Of a DNA stretch of 64,000 nt, positions 1-7,517 are shown piece by piece. The position numbers and the translations under genes were made by a program. Location: contig NZ_JQJJ01000008.1 of the NCBI RefSeq assembly GCF_000745475.1, positions 1,013,384-1,077,383 on the forward strand, in the 5' to 3' direction. Position 1 is the first letter of the stretch; each line of letters starts with the position of its first letter. Below the pieces are notes generated by a model. The model was not told the DNA's origin. It did not search any database and saw only the letters and a list, made by a program, of their open reading frames with translations. The DNA is from Allobosea sp. UNC402CLCol. Lineage in GTDB: Bacteria > Pseudomonadota > Alphaproteobacteria > Rhizobiales > Beijerinckiaceae.

Positions 1-1190
1 TTATCGTAATAGCCGGCGAAGACGGCCGGCCCGATCACGCAGATCTCGCCCTGCACGCCGGGCTCGACCTCCCGGCCCGCTTCGTCCTGGATCTGCACCT
101 GCATGCCCGTGCGCTCGAAGCCGCAGGTACCGACGCGGGCATTCGGCCCGTCCTCGGCCTCGTGCAGGGCCGGCGGCAGAACGGTGATGTTGCCGGTGAC
201 CTCGCCCAGCCCGAAATACTGCACGATCACCTTGCCGAGCTTCTTCAGTGCCGCCTTCTGGTCCTCGCGATACATCGGCGCGCCCGCATAGATGATGTAG
301 CGCAGGCTCGAATGATCGTGCTGGTCGGCGGCGGGGTGCTCGACCAGCATCTTCAGGATCGTCGGCACGGTGAAGATGTTGCTGATGCGATGCTTGGCGA
401 TCAGCCGATAGGCCTCGTCGATATCGAAGCGCTCGGTCGGCAGCAGGATCGAGGTCGCGCCGCGCGCCGAGATCATGAGCTGGTGCACGCCGGCGCCATG
501 CGAAAGCGGCGCCACCACCAGCGACGCGTCTTTTTCGGTCGAGCCCGGCACGAGGTCGCAGAGATGGTTGGTGATCACGAAGCCCATCTGGCCATGGGTC
601 AGCACGGCGGCCTTGGAGCGCCCGGTCGTGCCGGAGGTGAAGAAGAACCAGCAGGGATCGTCATGCTCGACCGCAGCATTTTCGACCCTCTCGCCGCGAT
701 GACGCGCGATGACGGCGCCGACCTCGTCCTCGCCGAACGCGCCCCCGCCGATTCGCCAGGTGAATTCCGGCGCCGGGCTCGCAGCCGCGACCGCCGCGGC
801 ATGCTCAGGGAAATCGCCATGGCAGAGGAAGCCCTTGGCGCCGGAGGCCGTGGCGAGATAGGCGACCTCGTCCGGCAGCAGGCGGAAATTCGTGGGCACC
901 CAGACGGCGCCGAGCCGGAAGGTCGCGAACATCGAGACGAACATCGCGTCGCAATTCTTGGAATGGACGAGCAGGCGGTCGCCCTTGCCGATGCCGCGCG
1001 CCTTCAAACCCGCGGAAAGCGCCGAGACCTGCGCATCGATCTCGGCCCAGTCGAGCGTCTTGTCGCCCCAGATGAAAGCGGGATGCGCGGCCAAGCGCCG
1101 CGCATTTTGCGTCGCGATATGGGCGAGGTTCATCACGCGCCGGGTCATCGGCACGACGCCCCCGGTCGGGGCGGCTGTTGCAGAGCTCAT
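1..1190 (-). CDS. AMP-dependent acyl-CoA synthetase/ligase, 3' part cut by window edge
   Basis: Adenylate-forming enzyme of the ANL superfamily that would activate a carboxylic acid to its acyl-CoA in the cytoplasm. About 396 codons are present. The phosphate-binding loop TSGTTGRSK lies near residue 185, and the YFGLGEVTGN stretch corresponds to the adenylate-binding A5 region. The C-terminal lid domain lies beyond base 1. The ATG at 1190 overlaps the stop of the upstream IclR gene as ATGA, so the two are translationally coupled and the regulator probably controls this ligase. The substrate cannot be read from sequence; medium- or long-chain fatty acids and aromatic acids are all possible. 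The family call is firm. Confidence 0.9.
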   Translation of the reverse strand, partial: MSSATAAPTGGVVPMTRRVMNLAHIATQNARRLAAHPAFIWGDKTLDWAEIDAQVSALSAGLKARGIGKGDRLLVHSKNCDAMFVSMFATFRLGAVWVPTNFRLLPDEVAYLATASGAKGFLCHGDFPEHAAAVAAASPAPEFTWRIGGGAFGEDEVGAVIARHRGERVENAAVEHDDPCWFFFTSGTTGRSKAAVLTHGQMGFVITNHLCDLVPGSTEKDASLVVAPLSHGAGVHQLMISARGATSILLPTERFDIDEAYRLIAKHRISNIFTVPTILKMLVEHPAADQHDHSSLRYIIYAGAPMYREDQKAALKKLGKVIVQYFGLGEVTGNITVLPPALHEAEDGPNARVGTCGFERTGMQVQIQDEAGREVEPGVQGEICVIGPAVFAGYYD

Positions 1191-2074
1191 CTTGCGGCTC
1201 TCCCTGTCTCGATGGATCGCGGCACAGCGGCCGCCATGGGCCTGCCGGCCCGTTTGGATACGAACATCTCGGCCAGGAGCGCTTCCATGCGCTCGGCCTC
1301 GCGCGCCAGCGGCACGGCAAGCTCCGCCTGTCGGCTTGGCGCCATCCGGCTGTCGATCGCGGCGATGGACAAAGCGCCCGCGACCCGCCCGTCCGGATAG
1401 CGGAAGGCCCGCCCGATGCCCCATGAACTGGCGACGAGCCGGCCGGGATTGAGCGAGAAGCCGCGCGCGCGCGTCTCGGCGATATCGACCCGCAAGGCAT
1501 CCGGCGCGAAGCCCGGATAGCGCGCCAGCAGCACGGCTTCGTTCGCCGCGATCACCCGGTCCACATCATCGTCGGGCAGGGCCGCCAGCATCGCGAGCGA
1601 ACCGGCGCCGACCCCGAGCGGATGCTGGTCGCCCGCCTGCAAGGCGTGGGTCCGCACCGGGTACGTCCCCTCCTCGCGATGCAGGCAGATCGCGTAATTC
1701 TCGCGCCGGACGGTCAGGAAGCTCGTATCCTGCGTTTCCGCCGACAACCGGCGCAGGCCGTCCATCGCGATTTCGAGCAGGCCGTGGCGCCGCGCCGCCA
1801 GCACGCCGAGCACGAAGGCCTCCTCGCCCAGGCAATAGCGCCGCGTCTGCGGCTCCTGCTCGACCAGGCCCGCGCGCATCAAGGCCAGCAGCAGGCGCCG
1901 CGTCGTCGGCTTGTTGAGCCCGCTGCCTGAAACGATCTCGCCTAGCGGCAGGCCTTCGGCCGGCTCCCGCCCGATCAGCGAGAGCAGCCCGAGCGCCCGG
2001 TCGACGCTCTGCGAGCCGGACAGGCCGGCTTCGGGCGCGGAATTCTGCGGCAAGCGCTCCTCCAGATAGTCCAT
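1187..2074 (-). CDS. IclR family transcriptional regulator
   Basis: DNA-binding regulator of about 295 residues. An N-terminal winged helix-turn-helix (SQSVDRALGLLSLIG onward) is followed by the IclR effector-binding domain, which contains LGVGAGSLAMLAALP. I chose the ATG at 2074 (MDYLEERLPQ) because AAGG lies about eight bases upstream; a longer frame to 2137 adds residues unlike the family. The gene's 3' end overlaps the acyl-CoA synthetase start by 4 bp. A perfect 7-1-7 palindrome spans the start codon, which suggests autoregulation. The divergent TRAP transporter may also be a target. The effector is unknown. Confidence 0.9.
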   Translation of the reverse strand: MDYLEERLPQNSAPEAGLSGSQSVDRALGLLSLIGREPAEGLPLGEIVSGSGLNKPTTRRLLLALMRAGLVEQEPQTRRYCLGEEAFVLGVLAARRHGLLEIAMDGLRRLSAETQDTSFLTVRRENYAICLHREEGTYPVRTHALQAGDQHPLGVGAGSLAMLAALPDDDVDRVIAANEAVLLARYPGFAPDALRVDIAETRARGFSLNPGRLVASSWGIGRAFRYPDGRVAGALSIAAIDSRMAPSRQAELAVPLAREAERMEALLAEMFVSKRAGRPMAAAVPRSIETGRAAR

Positions 2075-2083
2075 AATATGGAC
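2069..2083. promoter_or_regulatory. Palindrome over the iclR start codon, possible operator
   Basis: Perfect inverted repeat GTCCATA-A-TATGGAC covering the ATG of the IclR gene. A related short palindrome, GTGGACCAC, lies at 2184-2192 in the same divergent intergenic region. IclR proteins commonly bind short palindromes and repress themselves, so autoregulation is inferred and not shown. Confidence 0.4.
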
Positions 2084-2285
2084 CTTATTCTTGTATCCCA
2101 ACCCTAGATGGGCGCTTTGCGGATTGCAATGCCGCACCCCTCGTGTAATCTGCCGGCCGTCCCGCTGCCTGGCTATTCACAGTGTGGACCACAATCGACG
2201 CCGGCGACACACAAGATCGGCGCGAAGGGAGGAACGGAACGATGGCCCTTTGGGCATCCTGCATCACGGGCGGATTGCGCCTTGA

Positions 2286-2331
2286 GCATCGGACCGAAAA
2301 GCGGAACGCGCTTTTCGGGAGAATCCGATGC
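2286..2331. repeat. Intergenic cruciform-like palindrome upstream of the TRAP transporter
   Basis: Two nested arms: outer GCATCGGA (2286-2293) with TCCGATGC (2324-2331), and inner CCGAAAAGCG (2294-2303) with CGCTTTTCGG (2309-2318). The inner loop is five bases, and there is a five-base bulge on the right. The left arm is an unbroken 18 bases. An element of the same general style lies at 44236-44287. Repeats built around CGAAAA...TTTTCG are common between genes in Hyphomicrobiales. It might be a mobile palindromic repeat or a transcript hairpin. Confidence 0.6.
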
Positions 2332-2346
2332 CAAAGCAAAAGGCTA

Positions 2347-2383
2347 GATCGTCACGTCGCGTCCGGTAGGACGCGCGACGATC
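2347..2383. repeat. Second hairpin in the iclR-TRAP intergenic region
   Basis: Imperfect inverted repeat starting GATCGTC and ending GACGATC, with inner arms CGCGTCC and GGACGCG around a GGTA loop. It lies 27 bp before the TRAP permease ATG, so it would be in the leader if transcription starts upstream. No T-run follows, so it is not an intrinsic terminator. Confidence 0.45.
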
Positions 2384-2409
2384 TTGCGACCGGCATCTGA
2401 GGCCGGCGC

Positions 2410-4278
2410 ATGAGCGATATCGCCGATACCCTGACGATTCCTGAGAACCTGAGCGAGAACGCGGATGCGCGCCCGGGCTCCGCCATCATGCGCCCGGTCG
2501 AGATGGTCGCAGCCGCGCTGGTCGCCTTCATCATCGGCGTGCTGCTGCTCGGCGTCGTCTCGCGCTATGTCTTCGCGCTGCCCTTCGTCTGGGTCGACGA
2601 GGTCGCCTCGATCGCCTTCATCTGGCTCGCCATGCTCGGCGCCGCCATCGCCGTCGACCGCAACGAGCATCTGCGCCTGACGCTCTTCGTCGGCATGATG
2701 CCCCCGCGCCTGCGCGAGTTCACCGAGACGCTGGCGCTGACCGCCGTCGCCGCCTTCCTGGCCGCGATGGTCGATCCGGCCATCGAATATGCGGTGGAAG
2801 AGAGCTACGTCACCTCCGCCGCGCTCAACATTCCCGTGAGCTGGCGCGTCTCGGCCATCGCCGTCGGCATCGTGCTGATGGGGCTGCTGACCCTGCGCTA
2901 TCTCTTCAAGACCGCGCGCCTCGTCGACATCGCCGCTGCGGCCGCAATTATCGGCGGCTTCGGCCTCGCCTTCTGGCTGCTCGGGCCGACGCTCAAGGGC
3001 CTCGGCTACTACAACATCCTGATCTTCCTGATCGGCGTCGTCGCCGCCTGCCTCGTCGCGGGCGTGCCGATCGCCTTCTGCTTCGGGCTGGGGACGCTCG
3101 CCTTCCTCGCCTTCTCGACCAACGTCCCGATGCTCGTGATGATCGGGCGGATGGACGAGGGCATGTCGAGCCTCATCCTGCTCTCCGTGCCGATCTTCGT
3201 CCTGCTCGGCTGCATCCTCGACGCCACCGGCATGGGCAAGGCCATCGTCGATTTCCTGGCCTCGCTGCTCGGCCATGTCCGCGCCGGCATGTCCTATGTC
3301 CTGTTGGGCTCGCTCTATCTCGTCTCCGGGATTTCGGGCTCCAAGGTCTCGGACATGGCGACGGTCGCCCCCGCGCTCTTCCCGGAGATGAAGCGGCGCG
3401 GCTACAAGCCCAAGGATCTGATCGCGCTGCTCTCCACCGGCGCCGCGATGGCCGACACCGTGCCGCCCTCGATCGTGCTGATCGTGCTCGGCTCCGTCGC
3501 CGGCGTCTCGATCGCCGGCCTGTTCAATGCGGGCTTCGTCATCGCCGGCGTGCTGCTGGTGGCGCTCGCCGGCCTCGCCCGCTGGAAAGCAGCGGCGGAG
3601 GACATGAAAGGCGTGCGCCGCGCCCCGCTCGCGGTGATCGGCAAGGTCGCGCTCGTCGCCGCTCCCGCGCTCGTCCTGCCCTTCATCATCCGCGCCGCAG
3701 TCGGCGGCGGCGTCGCAACCGCGACCGAGGTCTCGACCATCGCCGTGCTCTATGCCCTGGTCATCGGCATCGTGCTGTATGGCGGCATCAGCCCGCGCAA
3801 GTTCTACCAGATGCTGGTCGAGACGGCGGCCCTCTCCGGCGCGATCCTCGTCATTCTCGGCACGGCGCTCGCCATGGCCTGGGCGCTGACCCAGACCGGC
3901 TTCGCCCGCGACCTCGCCACCTTCATGGCGAACCTGCCCGGCGGCTGGCTCGGCTTCATGGCGGTGTCGATCGTCGTCTTCATGATCCTCGGCTGCGTGC
4001 TGGAAGGCCTGCCGGCGATCGTGCTGCTGGCGCCCCTGATGTTCCCGATCGCCAAGAGCCTCGGCATCAACGACGTGCACTATGCGATGGTCGTGGTCAC
4101 TGCGATGAATATCGGCCTGATGGCGCCGCCGATCGGCATCGGCTTCTACATCGCCTGCAAGATCGGCAACGTCTCGCCCGACGAGGCGATGGGCGCGATC
4201 TGGCCCTATCTCATCGCGCTCCTCGTCGGCCTCGTCGTCATCGCCCTCGTCCCCGGCCTCTCGACCTGGGTGCTGTGA
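2410..4278 (+). CDS. TRAP transporter permease, fused small (DctQ) and large (DctM) subunits
   Basis: Inner-membrane permease of a tripartite ATP-independent periplasmic transporter that imports a carboxylate using an ion gradient. The 622 residues begin with a DctQ-like four-helix unit (about residues 25-165, with FVWVDEVASIAFIW). A hydrophobic linker follows, then a DctM-like unit from about 195 to the end (GISGSKVSDMATVAP, MAPPIGIGFYIACKIG). QM fusions are well known in TRAP systems. The binding protein follows 56 bp downstream of the stop and both run the same way, giving an intact transporter. The start has only a weak TGAGG upstream. The substrate is not evident. Confidence 0.93.
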   Translation: MSDIADTLTIPENLSENADARPGSAIMRPVEMVAAALVAFIIGVLLLGVVSRYVFALPFVWVDEVASIAFIWLAMLGAAIAVDRNEHLRLTLFVGMMPPRLREFTETLALTAVAAFLAAMVDPAIEYAVEESYVTSAALNIPVSWRVSAIAVGIVLMGLLTLRYLFKTARLVDIAAAAAIIGGFGLAFWLLGPTLKGLGYYNILIFLIGVVAACLVAGVPIAFCFGLGTLAFLAFSTNVPMLVMIGRMDEGMSSLILLSVPIFVLLGCILDATGMGKAIVDFLASLLGHVRAGMSYVLLGSLYLVSGISGSKVSDMATVAPALFPEMKRRGYKPKDLIALLSTGAAMADTVPPSIVLIVLGSVAGVSIAGLFNAGFVIAGVLLVALAGLARWKAAAEDMKGVRRAPLAVIGKVALVAAPALVLPFIIRAAVGGGVATATEVSTIAVLYALVIGIVLYGGISPRKFYQMLVETAALSGAILVILGTALAMAWALTQTGFARDLATFMANLPGGWLGFMAVSIVVFMILGCVLEGLPAIVLLAPLMFPIAKSLGINDVHYAMVVVTAMNIGLMAPPIGIGFYIACKIGNVSPDEAMGAIWPYLIALLVGLVVIALVPGLSTWVL

Positions 4279-4334
4279 AGCTCACCGCCAACCACAAGAA
4301 ACAAACAACAGACGCTCTCAAGGAGAAAACGCCC

Positions 4335-5354
4335 ATGACCATCTCGCGCCGCACCTTGCTCCAGGCGACAGCCGCCGCCTCCGCCATCGGCACCTTCCAT
4401 ATCGGCCGCGCCAACGCCCAGGCCGCCGAGTTCACCTATAAATACGCCAACAACCTGCCCGTCGCGCACCCGATGAACATGCGCGCCAACGAGGCTGTGG
4501 CCAAGATCAAGGAAGAGACCAAGGGCCGCGTCGACATCCAGATCTTCCCGAACAACCAGCTCGGCTCCGACACGGACATGCTGAGCCAGGTGCGCTCGGG
4601 CGGTGTCGAGTTCTTCACGCTCTCGCCGCTGATCCTCTCGACACTGGTCGCCAACGCCTCGCTCTCGGGCATCGGCTTCGCCTTCCCGAACTACGACGCC
4701 GTCTGGAAGGCGATGGACGGCGAGCTCGGCGCCTATGTCCGCGGCCAGATCAACAAGGCCAATCTCGTCGTCATGGACAAGATCTGGGACAACGGCTTCC
4801 GCCAGATCACCTCGTCCAAGGGCCCGGTCGCCACGCCCGAAGACCTCAAGGGCTTCAAGATCCGCGTGCCGGTCTCGCCGCTCTGGACCTCGATGTTCAC
4901 CGCCTTCCAGTCGGCCCCGGCCTCGATCAACTTCGCCGAGGTCTATACCGCGCTGCAGACCAAGATCGTCGACGGCCAGGAGAACCCACTCGCGATCATC
5001 TCGACCGCGAAGCTGTTCGAGGTGCAGAAGTACCTCTCGCTGACCAACCATATGTGGGACGGCTTCTGGTTCCTGGCGAACCGTCGCGCCTGGGAGAAGC
5101 TGCCGGAAGACCTGCGCGCCATCGTCGCCAAGAACATCAACGCCGCCGCGCTGCTGGAGCGCGACGACGTCGCCAAGCTCAATGCCGGCTTGCAGGGCGA
5201 GCTCGCCTCCAAGGGCATGGCCATCAACGAGACCAAGGCCGAAGCCTTCCGCGAGGCGCTGCGCAAGGCCGGCTTCTACGCCGAATGGAAGAAGAAATAC
5301 GGCGACGAGGCCTGGGCGATCCTGGAAAAGGCCGTCGGCAGCTCGCTGAGCTGA
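4335..5354 (+). CDS. TRAP transporter substrate-binding protein, DctP family
   Basis: Periplasmic solute receptor of 339 residues that feeds the preceding QM permease. The N-terminus MTISRRTLLQATAAAS carries a twin-arginine-type signal ending near ANAQA. The body has DctP landmarks such as LPVAHPMNMRA near residue 40 and GFKIRVPVSPLW in the second half. I took the ATG at 4335 because AAGGAGAAAA sits eight bases ahead; the frame is open back to 4275 but that extension has no ribosome site. A palindromic intergenic element follows the stop. The ligand is unknown, probably an organic acid. Confidence 0.93.
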   Translation: MTISRRTLLQATAAASAIGTFHIGRANAQAAEFTYKYANNLPVAHPMNMRANEAVAKIKEETKGRVDIQIFPNNQLGSDTDMLSQVRSGGVEFFTLSPLILSTLVANASLSGIGFAFPNYDAVWKAMDGELGAYVRGQINKANLVVMDKIWDNGFRQITSSKGPVATPEDLKGFKIRVPVSPLWTSMFTAFQSAPASINFAEVYTALQTKIVDGQENPLAIISTAKLFEVQKYLSLTNHMWDGFWFLANRRAWEKLPEDLRAIVAKNINAAALLERDDVAKLNAGLQGELASKGMAINETKAEAFREALRKAGFYAEWKKKYGDEAWAILEKAVGSSLS

Positions 5355-5377
5355 TCGGCGTCTCGCATATGAACCCC

Positions 5378-5482
5378 GTCATTCCGGGCAAGCCGCGTTA
5401 GCGGCGCCGACCCGGAATCCATCGTAGAGCGCATCGCCCTATGATGGATTCCGGGTCTCCGCTTCGCTCCGCCCGGAATGAC
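5378..5482. repeat. GTCATTC palindromic intergenic element, copy 1
   Basis: Imperfect palindrome opening GTCATTCCGGG and closing CCCGGAATGAC, with inner arms GGAATCCATC and GATGGATTCC. It lies between the TRAP binding protein and the SDR gene. It is of the same subtype as the copy at 12251-12355, including a GCCGCG...GCGGCGCC segment in the left half and a TCCGC...GCGCCCGG-like segment in the right half. Confidence 0.8.
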
Positions 5483-5505
5483 ACTCTCTCTATGAACTGC
5501 GGATT

Positions 5506-6315
5506 ATGACCATGGCCGACCGGCTGAAGGGCAAGATCGCCATCGTCTTCGGCGCCGGTTCCTCCGGGCCCGGCTGGGGCAATGGCAAGGCCGCGGCCGT
5601 AGCCTTCGCCCGCGAGGGCGCCAGCGTCGCCTGCATCGACCTGAACCGCGAGGCCGCCGAGGAAACCGCCGCGATCATCGCCGGCGAAGGCGGCAAGGCC
5701 TTGGCGCTCGCCGCCAATGTCACCGATCTCGCCTCGGTCGAGGCCTGCGTCGCCGAAACCGCCCGGCATTTCGGCCGCATCGACATCCTCCACAACAATG
5801 TCGGCGTCACCCATATGGGCGGCCCGGTCGAATTGTCGGAGGAGCAGTTCAACGCTTCGCTCCAGCTCAATCTCGGCTCGGTCTATCGCTGCGCTAAGGC
5901 CGCGATCCCGGAGATGCTGAAGGGTGGCGGCGGCGCCATCGTGAACATCTCCTCGCTCGCCGCCATCCGCTGGACCGGCTATCCCTACTTCGCCTATTAC
6001 GCGACCAAGGCGGCGGTGAACCAGGCGACGGTCGCGCTCGCGATGCAGTACGCCAGGCAGGGCATCCGGGCGAACTGCATCATGCCCGGGCTGATCGACA
6101 CGCCGCTGATCTACAAGCAGATCTCCTCGCAATACGCTTCCGTCGAGGAGATGGTCGCCGCCCGCAATGCGCTGGTGCCGCTCGGCCAGATGGGCACCGC
6201 CTGGGACATCGCCAACGCCGCGATCTTCCTGGCTTCGGACGAGGCGAAATTCATCACGGGCGTCTGCCTGCCGGTCGATGGCGGCCAGAGCTGCGCCACC
6301 GCTCCGCTGGGTTGA
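5506..6315 (+). CDS. SDR family NAD(P)-dependent oxidoreductase
   Basis: Classical short-chain dehydrogenase of 269 residues. The Rossmann motif is GAGSSGPGWGNG near residue 15, which is an enlarged glycine loop. NNVG follows near residue 97, the catalytic Ser is in NISSLA near 148, and the Tyr-Lys pair is in YYATK near 167. The tail VCLPVDGGQS is typical. Either ATG, at 5506 or 5512, could be the start. It stands between the TRAP transporter and iolR, with palindromic repeats on both sides, so membership of either unit is uncertain. It oxidises or reduces an alcohol/ketone pair that I cannot specify. Confidence 0.88.
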   Translation: MTMADRLKGKIAIVFGAGSSGPGWGNGKAAAVAFAREGASVACIDLNREAAEETAAIIAGEGGKALALAANVTDLASVEACVAETARHFGRIDILHNNVGVTHMGGPVELSEEQFNASLQLNLGSVYRCAKAAIPEMLKGGGGAIVNISSLAAIRWTGYPYFAYYATKAAVNQATVALAMQYARQGIRANCIMPGLIDTPLIYKQISSQYASVEEMVAARNALVPLGQMGTAWDIANAAIFLASDEAKFITGVCLPVDGGQSCATAPLG

Positions 6316-6328
6316 ACAAGAGCATTCG

Positions 6329-6433
6329 CGTCATTCTCGGGCGAAGCGGAGCGGAGACCCGAGAATCTCTGGCAGGAAGAGGCGCAGGAACCGCCCCCGG
6401 CAAGAGCTGCTCAGGTCAGGCCCGAGCATGACG
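6329..6433. repeat. GTCATTC palindromic intergenic element, copy 2
   Basis: Opens CGTCATTCTCGGG and closes CCCGAGCATGACG, with inner GACCCGAGAATC. It is the same subtype as the copy at 24613-24691, including the GCGAAGCGGAG-like segment of the left half and the TCAGG middle. It separates the SDR from the iolR leader. Confidence 0.75.
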
Positions 6434-6459
6434 TTCCCCCTCTCTCCATCGACTGTTCA

Positions 6460-6483
6460 TTCCCCCATTGGAACGCTTGCTCC
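6460..6483. promoter_or_regulatory. Candidate IolR operator upstream of iolR
   Basis: Overlapping motifs TTCC-CCCATT-GGAA (6460-6473) and GGAA-CGCTTG-CTCC (6470-6483). The second matches the GGAA-N6-TTCC pattern described for rhizobial IolR with one mismatch. It lies 62 bp before the iolR ATG, consistent with autorepression. Binding is inferred. Confidence 0.5.
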
Positions 6484-6544
6484 ATTTCGTCATCGCTGCC
6501 AGAACTGTCGCGCATAGAGAATCCGCCGCGAGCACGAACGACGC

Positions 6545-7420
6545 ATGAGCGATATGGCGACGACGGAACTGCCGCGTGATTTCGACGGCCTGCGCACACT
6601 GATCCTCGCCCAGCGTGAGAGTTTGCCCAAACGCATCGCGCAGATCGCCGCCTATGCGCTCGACAATCCCGACGAAATCGCTTTCGGCACCGCGGCCAGC
6701 ATCGCCGTTTCCGCCGGTGTCCAGCCCTCGACGCTGATTCGCTTCGCCCAGCATCTCGGCTTCGACGGCTTCACCAGCCTGCAGGGCGTCTTCCGGGAGC
6801 GCCTGCGCGAGCGCAATTCCAGCTACGAGGAACGCCTCAGCACCTTGCGGAGCGGCGAAGGCCCGGCCGGCAACCATCACATTCTCGACGGTTTCCTCAC
6901 CGCCTCGCGCAAATCGCTGGATGTGATGAGCCGCAGCCTCGACGAGGGGACGCTCGACCGGGCGATCGAACTGCTGGCCGGCGCCGAGACCATCTACATC
7001 CTCGCCCGCCGTCGCTCCTACCCCATCGCGAGCTATCTCGCCTATGCGTTCGGCAAGCTCGGCGTGCGCTACCAGCTCGTCGAATCGGCGGCCGGGCTCG
7101 ACCCCGAGATGATCGCCTTCGCCACGCCGAAAGACGCCGTGCTCGTCGTCAGCTTCTCGCCCTATGCGCCGGCCACCGTCGAGGATGCCCGCGGCCTCGC
7201 CGAGCGCGGCGTGCCGCTCGTCGCCATCACCGACAGCGCCTTCTCGCCGCTCGCGAGCTTCGCGCAGCTCTGGTTCGAGGTCGCGGAAGCCGATTTCGGC
7301 GGCTTCCGGACGCTGGCCTCGACCATGGCGCTGGCGATGGCGCTGACCGTCGGCATCGGCGAGGCGCGCCGCGACGGCCGCGGCAGGAGCCGCCGCCGCA
7401 GCCAGCTTGGAAAAGCATAG
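6545..7420 (+). CDS. iolR: MurR/RpiR family regulator, probable inositol catabolism repressor
   Basis: Regulator of 291 residues with an N-terminal helix-turn-helix of the RpiR type (IAVSAGVQPSTLIRFAQHLG, about residues 55-75). A SIS sugar-phosphate-binding domain occupies about residues 120-270 (TIYILARRRSYPIASYLAYA, VLVVSFSPYAP). It stands directly before iolC, and GGAA/TTCC palindromes occur in its leader and in the iolR-iolC gap. In rhizobia the iol repressor is an RpiR-type protein responding to an inositol breakdown intermediate; the same role here is inferred from context. The stop codon overlaps the first base of the downstream operator. Confidence 0.87.
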   Translation: MSDMATTELPRDFDGLRTLILAQRESLPKRIAQIAAYALDNPDEIAFGTAASIAVSAGVQPSTLIRFAQHLGFDGFTSLQGVFRERLRERNSSYEERLSTLRSGEGPAGNHHILDGFLTASRKSLDVMSRSLDEGTLDRAIELLAGAETIYILARRRSYPIASYLAYAFGKLGVRYQLVESAAGLDPEMIAFATPKDAVLVVSFSPYAPATVEDARGLAERGVPLVAITDSAFSPLASFAQLWFEVAEADFGGFRTLASTMALAMALTVGIGEARRDGRGRSRRRSQLGKA

Positions 7421-7433
7421 GAATATCCATTCC
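7420..7433. promoter_or_regulatory. Candidate IolR operator, perfect GGAA-N6-TTCC
   Basis: GGAA-TATCCA-TTCC beginning at the last base of the iolR stop codon, 85 bp before the iolC start. It matches exactly the recognition pattern reported for the Sinorhizobium IolR repressor. Together with the next palindrome it would repress the iolC-iolB unit. Confidence 0.62.
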
Positions 7434-7441
7434 GCATTGAC

Positions 7442-7463
7442 GAAATAATGGAATTATTATTTC
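7442..7463. promoter_or_regulatory. AT-rich perfect inverted repeat before iolC
   Basis: Arms GAAATAAT (7442-7449) and ATTATTTC (7456-7463) flank GGAATT; the centre also gives GGAA-N6-TTTC. It stands out sharply from the GC-rich surroundings and lies 54 bp ahead of the iolC ATG, where a promoter would be expected. Likely a second IolR-binding site or overlapping promoter element. Confidence 0.55.
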
Positions 7464-7517
7464 ATGCCGGCAGCCAGGGCCGTTCGGCCTGAGAAGCATC
7501 GCAGCCGGGAGGAGCAT

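Noticed and set aside
2085..2339. An 84-codon frame leftward between iclR and the TRAP genes
   Set aside because: It crosses two strong palindromes and the iclR promoter region, has no ribosome site and resembles nothing.
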